The notes beneath the pieces are model-generated. The model had not been told where the DNA came from and ran no database searches. It was given only the letters and a program-made list of their open reading frames with translations. 20,795 nt of DNA, taken from Betaproteobacteria bacterium UBA931. Lineage in GTDB: Bacteria > Pseudomonadota > Gammaproteobacteria > Burkholderiales > Casimicrobiaceae. The translations under genes and the position numbers were made by a program. The stretch lies in assembly GCA_002293615.1 (NCBI GenBank), contig DBDN01000002.1:38271-59065 (forward strand), in the 5' to 3' direction. How positions within the stretch are numbered: the first letter of the stretch is position 1; every line of letters starts with the position of its first letter. This document shows, in pieces, positions 1 through 6,649 of this stretch.

Positions 1-1275
1 GGCGTAGCAGCCGATGTTGTGCGCTTCTTGTATGTTGTCCGGCGTGATGCCACCGGACAGAATGCAACGCTCCTTATCGGGGTAATCGGCCAGTAACCGC
101 CAGTCGAATGTTTTGCCGCTGCCGCCGCGCAAGCCGGGGTGAAATGCGTCGAGCAACAAACGGTCTGCCGCCAGCGCTCCCAGTGGCGGGATATTGTCGT
201 GCACACGCAGCGCTTTCCAGATTTCGCATGAGGGGGGCAGAAGGTTTTTTAAAGAGCGAATGGTTTCGGATGTTTCCTCACCGTGCAATTGTACGGCGGC
301 GAAGCGGCAAACCTGAGCAAGATGCGCGATACGTTCAATATCGTCGTTGACAAACACGCCGACCAATGGGAGCGGTACCGCTTGGTGAAGCGCGAGAGCG
401 TGTTCTTCTGAAATACAGCGCGGAGATTCGGGCGCGAAAATAACGCCGCCCATGACCGCACCTTGGTCGTAAGCCGCTTGCGCGTCGGCAATATTCGTTA
501 AGCCGCATATTTTGACGCGGCCGAAGAGCAGCGTGCGCGTTGCCAGATCGAGACGCTTTTCTTTCATCAGCGAGCTGCCGATTAGATAAGCGTCAACGAT
601 GTCGCCCACGGAATCGATATCCGCCCGCGTTTTGATGCCGGATTCGCATACGATGATTTTATCTTTCGGGATTTTTTTCGCCAGACGCCGCGTGGTATCG
701 AGATCGACGTTTAACGTTTTCAGGTCACGGTTATTAATGCCGATGATTTTCGCGTCCAGCGCCAACGCGCGCGCCAACTCTTCGTCATCATGGACTTCGG
801 TCAACACATCCATGTTAAGTCGCTGCGCAGCATCGGCGCAAAGGCGGTATGTGTCGTCATTGAGTACCGAGAGCATCAGCAGTACCGCGTCGGCGCCATA
901 ACAGCGCGCTTCCGTTACCTGGTAAGGATCGACAATAAAATCTTTGCATAAAATCGGTTGCGGCAGCAGCGATTTCATTTTACGAATATTGTTCAGGTTG
1001 CCTTGAAAATAAGGCTCGTCGGCAAGCACGGAAACGGCATCAGCAAAATGACGATAAGCGCCGGCGATTTCCGTTAAATCGAAATCGGGACGAATCAGTC
1101 CTTCCGAAGGCGACGCTTTTTTACATTCCAAAATAAAGCGTAAACCGGGTTGCGTTAACGCTTTGCCAAAGTAGCGTGAAGCCGGTTCGGGGGACAACGC
1201 GGCAAGCGGTGTTTTTGCCATGCGGGCGGCGACATCCCGACGTTTTTGCGCAACGATTTCAGCCAGCACGGACAT
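1..1275 (-). CDS. trpC: Bifunctional indole-3-glycerol-phosphate synthase / phosphoribosylanthranilate isomerase, C-terminus cut by window edge
   Basis: Fused TrpC-TrpF enzyme catalysing two consecutive cytoplasmic steps of tryptophan synthesis: isomerisation of phosphoribosylanthranilate to CdRP, then ring closure to indole-3-glycerol phosphate. The frame is open for 425 codons to the window edge; E. coli TrpCF is about 453 residues, so roughly 30 are missing. The N-terminal TrpC barrel shows FILECKKASPSEG, ILCKDFIVDPYQ, LLMLSVL, GINNRDL and CESGI. The TrpF barrel starts at about residue 255 with VKICGLT, followed by GVIFAPESPRC, GVFVNDD, AAVQLHGEE and a phosphate-binding GLRGGSGKTFDW. The start at 1275 is an ATG that overlaps the end of trpD by 17 bases, indicating translational coupling. 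The E. coli-style fusion supports a gammaproteobacterial host. trpB and trpA, if linked, lie off the left edge. Confidence 0.95.
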   Translation of the reverse strand, partial: MSVLAEIVAQKRRDVAARMAKTPLAALSPEPASRYFGKALTQPGLRFILECKKASPSEGLIRPDFDLTEIAGAYRHFADAVSVLADEPYFQGNLNNIRKMKSLLPQPILCKDFIVDPYQVTEARCYGADAVLLMLSVLNDDTYRLCADAAQRLNMDVLTEVHDDEELARALALDAKIIGINNRDLKTLNVDLDTTRRLAKKIPKDKIIVCESGIKTRADIDSVGDIVDAYLIGSSLMKEKRLDLATRTLLFGRVKICGLTNIADAQAAYDQGAVMGGVIFAPESPRCISEEHALALHQAVPLPLVGVFVNDDIERIAHLAQVCRFAAVQLHGEETSETIRSLKNLLPPSCEIWKALRVHDNIPPLGALAADRLLLDAFHPGLRGGSGKTFDWRLLADYPDKERCILSGGITPDNIQEAHNIGCYA

Positions 1276-2293
1276 GATTTTCCTCGTCGATATGCGAAAG
1301 CTTTGCCATTTTTTCCAGGCGTGTCAGCGCTTTGCCGCTTTCAATGATACTCAACGCAAGATCAAAGCCGTCCTTGAAAGAACGGGTGATGTCGCCCAAA
1401 GTCAATAATGCGGCCGCGTTTACGCCGATGGCGACTGCGTGCGCTTCGCTGCCTTTTCCGGAAAGCACCGAACTGATTGCATGCCGGTTTTCTTCCGGTT
1501 CGCCGCCGACGATGGATGATAGCGGAAACTCTTTAACGCCGAATACCGAGGGCGTAAAACGATGCGTCACGATTTCACCGTCAACCAACTCGGCCGCGTG
1601 CGTTTCGCCTTGTACGGAAATTTCATCAAGCCCCAGGCCATTTACGACCAGCGCCCGCTCGCAACCCAATAGCTTTAATGTTTCTGCGACCAGTTGGCAG
1701 AGCATATAATCATAAACGCCGACCAGCATGATGGAAGGACGCGCCGGGTTTACCAACGGACCGAGAAGGTTGAACATCGTGCGGGTGGCCAGCGCTTTGC
1801 GTACCGGTGTCGCATGATGAATTCCGCTGTGGTAATAAGGCGCGTAGAGAAAAGTGACTCCGATTTCATCAAGCAGGTGGCGTGCCGTGGCGGGAGACAT
1901 ATCGAGCTTAACGCCGAATTGTTCGAGTAAATCGGCGGCGCCGCATTTGGATGAAGCGGAACGATTGCCGTGTTTGGCTACCGGCAACCCCGCTTCAGCG
2001 GCAACGAAAGTGGCTGCCGTTGAAATGTTGATGGTGTTGGCGCCATCGCCGCCGGTGCCGACAATATCGGCAAAGCGATAATTGGGGCGGGGAAATTCAC
2101 GCGCGCTCTCGCGCAATGCCTGTGCGGCGCCGGCGATTTCCTCGGCGGTTTCGCCGTGCAATTTCAACGCAACCAGTAGCGCGGTGAGCTCGACTTCGCT
2201 GACTTCGCCGCGGATGACGGCATCAAAAAGGAGGCGGCTTTCTTCCCGCGCCAGCTTGCCGCCGGTTAACAGTTTGCTGAGTATCTGATCCAT
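1259..2293 (-). CDS. trpD: Anthranilate phosphoribosyltransferase
   Basis: Transfers the phosphoribosyl group of PRPP to anthranilate, the second committed step of tryptophan synthesis. The 344-residue length is normal for a stand-alone TrpD. Visible family motifs are the glycine-rich PRPP loop VGTGGDGANTINIS (about residues 78-91), HGNRSASSKCG (108-118) and NLLGPLVNPA. In E. coli this domain is fused to TrpG; here it is a separate gene that starts 9 bases after the trpG stop, with a good Shine-Dalgarno (AAGGA, 5 bases before ATG 2293). Its 3' end overlaps trpC by 17 bases. It belongs to the attenuated trp operon. Confidence 0.96.
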   Translation of the reverse strand: MDQILSKLLTGGKLAREESRLLFDAVIRGEVSEVELTALLVALKLHGETAEEIAGAAQALRESAREFPRPNYRFADIVGTGGDGANTINISTAATFVAAEAGLPVAKHGNRSASSKCGAADLLEQFGVKLDMSPATARHLLDEIGVTFLYAPYYHSGIHHATPVRKALATRTMFNLLGPLVNPARPSIMLVGVYDYMLCQLVAETLKLLGCERALVVNGLGLDEISVQGETHAAELVDGEIVTHRFTPSVFGVKEFPLSSIVGGEPEENRHAISSVLSGKGSEAHAVAIGVNAAALLTLGDITRSFKDGFDLALSIIESGKALTRLEKMAKLSHIDEENHVRAG

Positions 2294-2302
2294 GATGATC
2301 CT

Positions 2303-2908
2303 TTAATGAACGGTTGAGTGTTGGTAAGATTTGGAAATCTGAAAAATATTTTCGATGATTTTTTGACCGTAGGCGGTCAAAATGGATTCCGGATGGAACT
2401 GCATGCCGTAAATGGGGAGCGTTTGGTGCGCCAAAGCCATAATTTGGTCGTTCAGTGTGGCAATGGCTTGAAAAAATCTTGGCAACGTTTTCACCGTTAA
2501 TGAGTGATAACGGGCGGCATCGAAAGAAGTAGGCAGCCCGTCAAAAACCGGATGGCCATTATGTGTTATCCGTGATTTTTTACCGTGTACGATGGTGTCC
2601 GCCGCCGCCACACGGCCGCCGAATGTTTCGGCGATGGCCTGATGGCCGAGGCAAATACCCAGCAACGGAAATTTTCTGGCGGCACGGGAAATCAGCTCTT
2701 GGCTGCATCCGGCTTGCGCGGGTGTGCCGGGGCCGGGCGACAGCACAATCAGTGCGGACTGCTTTCGTTGCGCAATCGTTAATGCGGTATCCGCGCCGAT
2801 GTCGTTTCGGTAAACATCAATATCGGCGCCCAGGCATGCCAGGGCATCGACCAGATTAAACGTAAAAGAATCGAAGTTATCGATGAAAAGAATGTGCGGC
2901 CTAAGCAT
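2303..2908 (-). CDS. trpG: Anthranilate synthase glutamine amidotransferase component (component II)
   Basis: Class I glutamine amidotransferase that releases ammonia from glutamine and passes it to TrpE for anthranilate synthesis. The protein is 201 residues from ATG 2908. It shows DNFDSFTFNLVD near the N-terminus, the oxyanion motif SPGPGTP (57-63), the nucleophile elbow GICLGHQ with Cys86, and the His172/Glu174 pair in FHPES. A longer frame reaches 2932, but 2908 is chosen because ATGCTTAG there overlaps the trpE stop by 8 bases and gives the normal N-terminus (LRPHILFIDNFDSF). It ends 9 bases before trpD. It could also serve a PabA role, which cannot be told from sequence. Confidence 0.95.
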   Translation of the reverse strand: MLRPHILFIDNFDSFTFNLVDALACLGADIDVYRNDIGADTALTIAQRKQSALIVLSPGPGTPAQAGCSQELISRAARKFPLLGICLGHQAIAETFGGRVAAADTIVHGKKSRITHNGHPVFDGLPTSFDAARYHSLTVKTLPRFFQAIATLNDQIMALAHQTLPIYGMQFHPESILTAYGQKIIENIFQISKSYQHSTVH

Positions 2909-4493
2909 AAGAAACCTCCAGACGTTCGGCAAATGCGATAGCGCGCATCATGGCTTCCGCTTTGCGTCGCGTTTCTTCCGCCTCTTTTTGCGGAACCGAG
3001 TCGAACACAATACCGGCGCCGGCGCGGATATGTGCCGTTTTGTTTTGCACCAGCGCTGCGCGAATAACGATAGCGGTGTCGAAATCGCCATTGCCGCGCA
3101 AATAACCGATGGCGCCGCCGTAGTGGCCGCGCCGTTTTTTTTCGTGCGAGCGGATGAGCTGCATGGCGCGTACTTTAGGCGCGCCGGTAAGCGTCCCCAT
3201 GTTCATGCTTGCCTGATATGCGTGCAACGCGTCGACGTCGTCACGCATGATGCCCCGCACGCGGGAAACAAGATGCATCACATGCGAATAACGTTCGGTG
3301 CGTAAAAGCTCAACAACATGCCGACTGCCGGGGCTGGCGATACGGGCAATGTCATTGCGCGCCAGATCGACCAGCATCATATGTTCCGCGTTTTCTTTTT
3401 CGTCAAGGCGCAACTCCGCTTCAATTTTTCCATCAAGATCCATATCGATTGAGCCGTCGGCGCGCAAGCCGCGGCGTGCCGTTCCGGCAATCGGGGAAAT
3501 TTCAACCTGGCGTGTTGCGCCGTCCACTTTCAACGCGGATTCCGGTGACGCGCCCAGCAAAACGAAATGGTCGGCATGAAGATAAAAAAGGTAAGGGCTT
3601 GGATTTAGTGTACGCAAAACGCGATACGCGGCGAACGCGTCCTGGCAGGGCATGGCAAAGCTGCGCGAAAGAACGACCTGAAAGATATCTCCGGCGACGA
3701 TGGATTTTTTGAGGTCATCGACTTGATGAGCGAAAGTTTCATCATCGCAATCGGTCGAAACATCGTCGATACTCATGGTATTGGCCATGGTGATGGGCAA
3801 GGGGATTTCTTCGGAAGGAATCGGTGCGGCGAGCCGGCTTATGGTTTGCTGCAACGCCTGCTGGGCGCAGCCGGTAAACGAACAGGCGTAAGCGCAGGCC
3901 GATTGCCGGACATGGTCAAATATGATGATCTGGCTGGCTAAATAAAACTGATAATCGGGAAAATCATTACCGGGCTTTGCTTCGGGAAGCGCCTCAAAAT
4001 GATCAACAAGATCGTAGGCAAAAACGCCGGTGAGGAATATGGCTTCAGGCATACCGGGAAACATGTTTTGCATCAAGGATGCCATGTCGCGCAGTACGGT
4101 AAGCGCGGAAGGATGATGTAAGCGTTCGTGCTCCGATAGGCCGTGCGTGTTTTTGGGCATGGGCAACGAAAGATACATGGCGTCACGCTCCATTTTTGGA
4201 GAAAAGGACGCAAACATCGGCAAAAGGCACGGTAACAGCGCGTGTCCTTCATGGTCCAAAGCGCGTATGACGACCTGATCAGCGCGGCAGACAACCGACA
4301 GAGCGCATGAAGTGAACAACAAACTGCGTTGCACTTTTTGGCAGGAAGGTTCTGCCGATTCCAGAAGAACCGTATGCGCTTTATTGCCGTTTTCCGTCAA
4401 GCGCGAAAAGCATGCCAAAGGATCAGGGAAATCCGGCAGCTGTCGTGTTGCAGCGTCGGCTGAAATCGACAAATTGTTCAATAGTGTATTCAT
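2901..4493 (-). CDS. trpE: Anthranilate synthase component I
   Basis: Converts chorismate plus ammonia (delivered by TrpG) to anthranilate, the entry reaction of tryptophan synthesis. It has 530 residues, against about 520 in E. coli, and resembles it along its whole length. The N-terminal regulatory part keeps the LLES motif (43-46), whose serine is part of the tryptophan feedback site in enteric enzymes, and NPSPYLFY is also kept. The chorismate-binding C-terminal half shows IFQVVLSRSF, LLGASPES, PIAGTARRG, LVDLARNDIARI, MNMGTLTGAPKVRAMQLI and IRAGAGIVFDSVP. The ATG at 4493 is preceded by GGAG at 5-base spacing. The gene follows the trpL attenuator and overlaps trpG by 8 bases. Retention of the feedback residues suggests end-product inhibition on top of attenuation (inference). 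Confidence 0.96.
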   Translation of the reverse strand: MNTLLNNLSISADAATRQLPDFPDPLACFSRLTENGNKAHTVLLESAEPSCQKVQRSLLFTSCALSVVCRADQVVIRALDHEGHALLPCLLPMFASFSPKMERDAMYLSLPMPKNTHGLSEHERLHHPSALTVLRDMASLMQNMFPGMPEAIFLTGVFAYDLVDHFEALPEAKPGNDFPDYQFYLASQIIIFDHVRQSACAYACSFTGCAQQALQQTISRLAAPIPSEEIPLPITMANTMSIDDVSTDCDDETFAHQVDDLKKSIVAGDIFQVVLSRSFAMPCQDAFAAYRVLRTLNPSPYLFYLHADHFVLLGASPESALKVDGATRQVEISPIAGTARRGLRADGSIDMDLDGKIEAELRLDEKENAEHMMLVDLARNDIARIASPGSRHVVELLRTERYSHVMHLVSRVRGIMRDDVDALHAYQASMNMGTLTGAPKVRAMQLIRSHEKKRRGHYGGAIGYLRGNGDFDTAIVIRAALVQNKTAHIRAGAGIVFDSVPQKEAEETRRKAEAMMRAIAFAERLEVSYA

Positions 4494-4543
4494 GGTGCTC
4501 CGTATTTTTTACTATTGGTATTTTCACCAGGTGCGCGGAACAC

Positions 4544-4630
4544 AAAAAAACCCGCGCATTGGCGGGTTTGCTTCTCGTCATTTCAACAATCGTGGATATG
4601 CGTCAGCGCCCGCCTCGAAAAGAAGGGCAC
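4544..4630 (-). promoter_or_regulatory. trp attenuator: alternative 1:2, 2:3 and 3:4 RNA hairpins
   Basis: Minus-strand RNA segments can pair in mutually exclusive ways. Segment 1 (GUGCCC, 4625-4630) pairs with segment 2 (GGGCGC, 4606-4611). Segment 2 (GGCGGG, 4609-4614) pairs with segment 3 (CCCGCC, 4561-4566) as antiterminator. Segment 3 (AACCCGC, 4562-4568) pairs with segment 4 (GCGGGTT, 4549-4555), followed by a T run to 4544, as an intrinsic terminator with a 6-base loop. The Trp codons lie just 5' of segment 1 and the leader stop codon lies against segment 2. A ribosome stalled at Trp would therefore free segment 2 for antitermination, while one reaching the stop would mask it and allow termination. 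Confidence 0.9.
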
Positions 4631-4677
4631 CACCACCAAGCGTGTTGATTTGTCGAAAAATAGAATTTACTGTTCAT
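4603..4677 (-). CDS. trpL: trp operon leader peptide with three consecutive Trp codons
   Basis: A 24-codon frame (ATG 4677, TGA 4603-4605) upstream of trpE. Codons 14-16 are TGG TGG TGG (4630-4638), followed by Cys-Pro and a Gly-Gly-Arg end. Three adjacent tryptophan codons upstream of trpE, followed by a terminator hairpin, are the hallmark of ribosome-mediated transcription attenuation. The ATG lies only 9 bases beyond the -10 box, so the transcript would begin at or 3 bases before it. There is no room for a Shine-Dalgarno, and the leader would be translated as a leaderless or near-leaderless mRNA. Shortage of charged tRNA-Trp would stall ribosomes at codons 14-16. Confidence 0.9.
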   Translation of the reverse strand: MNSKFYFSTNQHAWWWCPSFRGGR

Positions 4678-4685
4678 GGTCGGGA

Positions 4686-4714
4686 AGAATAATGATTTTG
4701 AGGTGGCTTGTCAA
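4686..4714 (-). promoter_or_regulatory. trp operon sigma-70 promoter
   Basis: Reading the minus strand: TTGACA (4709-4714, exact -35 consensus), a 17-base spacer, and TATTCT (4686-4691, -10). Predicted transcription starts are purines at 4680 or 4677, the latter being the A of the trpL ATG. I see no clear TrpR-type palindrome overlapping the promoter, so attenuation may be the main control. Confidence 0.85.
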
Positions 4715-5063
4715 ATACGCGGAAATGACAACAAAAGTACGCGGGATAGCGTGAGCGTAACGGGCGATGTGTTCGATTTACCCGTAAGGGTGTTATAACA
4801 AAGGCATAATTTTGGGTGGTGGAAAATGATTCAGCGAATAGGCCGGATAAAACGAGGAACTTTGGCGTACGGTACTGGTGACGCAATTACGGTAACGCTT
4901 CATCGGCGCGTGGTATCGTTGCAAACGGCTTCGGATCACACGCTCATCGGCGCTCTTTTTAATCGGAAACATTGTTTTACAAAAATGCCACAGAAAGCCG
5001 CTTGATTCAGGAAAAACGCGAAGTGCGGTAATATTGCATGAATAAATATTCCGGGACCTTATC
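4715..5063. other. Divergent intergenic region between the trp promoter and the DUF853 ATPase gene
   Basis: About 350 bases without a convincing gene. The minus-strand frames here lack ribosome sites and recognisable sequence. Visible elements are an ACCC-GTAA-GGGT hairpin (4780-4791), an abutting perfect 10-base palindrome TGTTATAACA (4791-4800), and a 10-base direct repeat TCATCGGCGC (4900-4909 and 4944-4953). A -10-like TAATAT (5029-5034) stands before the plus-strand gene, but with no well-spaced -35. No RNA gene was recognised. Confidence 0.5.
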
Positions 5064-6578
5064 ATGTCGATTGCACCGTTGGTTATCGCGCAAAATCAGG
5101 AAAAAGAAATTGTGTTGTTGTCGGCGTTGGCCAATCGGCACGGGCTGATTACCGGCGCAACCGGGACGGGAAAAACGATAACGTTGCAGGTGATGGCGGA
5201 ACGTTTTAGCGCCATAGGCGTGCCGGTTTTTATGGCCGACGTTAAAAGTGATCTGGCGGGTATGTCGCAAGCGGGCATGTCGTCGGAGAAGCTGGAAAAG
5301 CGTTTGGAATCACTGGGGTTGCCAAAGCCTGGTTTTTCCGCTTTCCCAGTCACATTCTGGGATGTGTTCGGTAAAGCGGGACATCCATTGCGGGCAACAG
5401 TTTCCGATCTCGGGCCTTTGTTGTTATCGCGTATTTTGCAGTTAAACGAGACGCAAGAAGGCGTGTTAACGCTGGTGTTCAAAGTCGCCGACGATCAGGG
5501 CCTGCTGTTGCTGGATCTCAAAGATTTGCGTGCGATGCTGCAATACGTTGGCGAAAACGCTAAGGATTTCACTGCGCAATATGGCAATGTTTCTTCCGCC
5601 AGCATTGGCGCGATCCAGCGCGGTCTCTTGGCACTTGAGCAACAAGGCGGCGAAAAGTTTTTGGGCGAGCCGATGCTCGATATTGATGATTTGCTGCAAA
5701 CCGAAAACGGACGCGGTATCGTGCATATTCTGGCGGCGGATCAGTTGATGAATACGCCGCTCTTGTACTCAATGGTTTTGCTGTGGCTCCTTTCGGAACT
5801 CTTTGAGCGGTTGCCGGAAGTTGGCGATCAGGAAAAGCCGAAGCTGATTTTTTTCTTTGATGAGGCGCATCTGTTGTTTGATGATGCGCCGCGGACATTG
5901 CTCGAAAAAATTGAAAAGGTTGTGCGGCTGATTCGCTCCAAAGGCGTTGGCGTCTATTTTGTCACACAAAATCCGACAGATGTGCCGGATACGGTATTGG
6001 GGCAACTCGGCAATCGCGTGCATCACGCACTGCGCGCGTTTACCGCGCGCGATCAAAAGGCGGTGAAAGCGGCTGCGCAAACCATGCGCGCCAATCCCGC
6101 TTTTGATACGGAAACCGCGATCACAGAGCTTGGCGTCGGCGAGGCGCTGATTTCCTTCCTTGATGAAAAAGGGAAACCCAATATTGTCGAGCGCGCTTAT
6201 ATCATGCCGCCTGCCAGCCGCATCGGGCCGATCAGCGATGAAGAACGTCAACAGGTTCGTGAGACGTCTATCTTCAAGGGCGTTTATGATCAGGAGGTTG
6301 ACCGCGAGTCTGCTTATGAAAAACTGGCGGCACGTGCCGCGGAAGCGACACGAACCGAAAGCAACCAATCGGAAGAGACCAAAACGTCAGCGACCTCTTC
6401 GACAAAAGGCGGGAAAGCATCAACGAGTTCGATAAAAGATATTTTGTTGGGCACCAGTCGACGGGAAGGCGTGATCAGTGTTGCGGCAAAAAGCGCCATT
6501 CGAGGAATGAGTTCAAAAGCGGGGCAGACGATATTGCGAGGCATCTTGGGGTCTTTGATTGGCAGGAAAAGTAAATAA
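5064..6578 (+). CDS. HerA-like P-loop ATPase of the DUF853 / YjgR family
   Basis: A 504-residue cytoplasmic ATPase resembling E. coli YjgR, of the FtsK/HerA superfamily; the cellular role of this family is not established. Walker A is GATGTGKT (31-38), followed by the family motif VPVFMADVKSDLAGMSQAG. Walker B is LIFFFDEAHLLFDDAP (about residues 265-280), then an arginine-rich stretch IRSKGVGVYFVTQNPTDVPD and LGQLGNRVHHALRAFT, all typical of this family. The C-terminal part (about 430-465) is rich in Ser, Thr, Lys and Glu and looks disordered, ending in a basic GRKSK tail. ATG 5064 is preceded only by a weak GGGA. It is transcribed alone, divergently from trp and convergently with eptA. DNA translocase activity is inferred from the superfamily only. 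Confidence 0.9.
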   Translation: MSIAPLVIAQNQEKEIVLLSALANRHGLITGATGTGKTITLQVMAERFSAIGVPVFMADVKSDLAGMSQAGMSSEKLEKRLESLGLPKPGFSAFPVTFWDVFGKAGHPLRATVSDLGPLLLSRILQLNETQEGVLTLVFKVADDQGLLLLDLKDLRAMLQYVGENAKDFTAQYGNVSSASIGAIQRGLLALEQQGGEKFLGEPMLDIDDLLQTENGRGIVHILAADQLMNTPLLYSMVLLWLLSELFERLPEVGDQEKPKLIFFFDEAHLLFDDAPRTLLEKIEKVVRLIRSKGVGVYFVTQNPTDVPDTVLGQLGNRVHHALRAFTARDQKAVKAAAQTMRANPAFDTETAITELGVGEALISFLDEKGKPNIVERAYIMPPASRIGPISDEERQQVRETSIFKGVYDQEVDRESAYEKLAARAAEATRTESNQSEETKTSATSSTKGGKASTSSIKDILLGTSRREGVISVAAKSAIRGMSSKAGQTILRGILGSLIGRKSK

Positions 6579-6649
6579 AAGAACAGCGTAACCCTTTCTG
6601 GCACTTTGCGCCTTCTCTCATAAAGAGGAGAAGTGATTCTGTCATCCGG

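Noticed and set aside
1332..1709. Long plus-strand open frames opposite the trp, eptA and rimO genes
   Set aside because: They are antisense frames within clearly recognised genes, with no motifs or ribosome sites of their own.
5021..5029. AAGTGCGGT, identical to the core uptake signal sequence of Haemophilus and relatives
   Set aside because: I found only one copy on either strand by eye, whereas uptake sequences recur many times in such genomes. A single 9-mer is compatible with chance.
4793..5065. 90-codon minus-strand open frame upstream of the DUF853 gene
   Set aside because: Composition does not look like protein, there is no ribosome site, and it starts inside the neighbouring gene's start region. 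Treated as noncoding.
6600..6626. CTTCTC...GAGAAG inverted repeat between the convergent DUF853 and eptA genes
   Set aside because: Short, low-GC stem with no T run in either direction. Not convincing as an intrinsic terminator.
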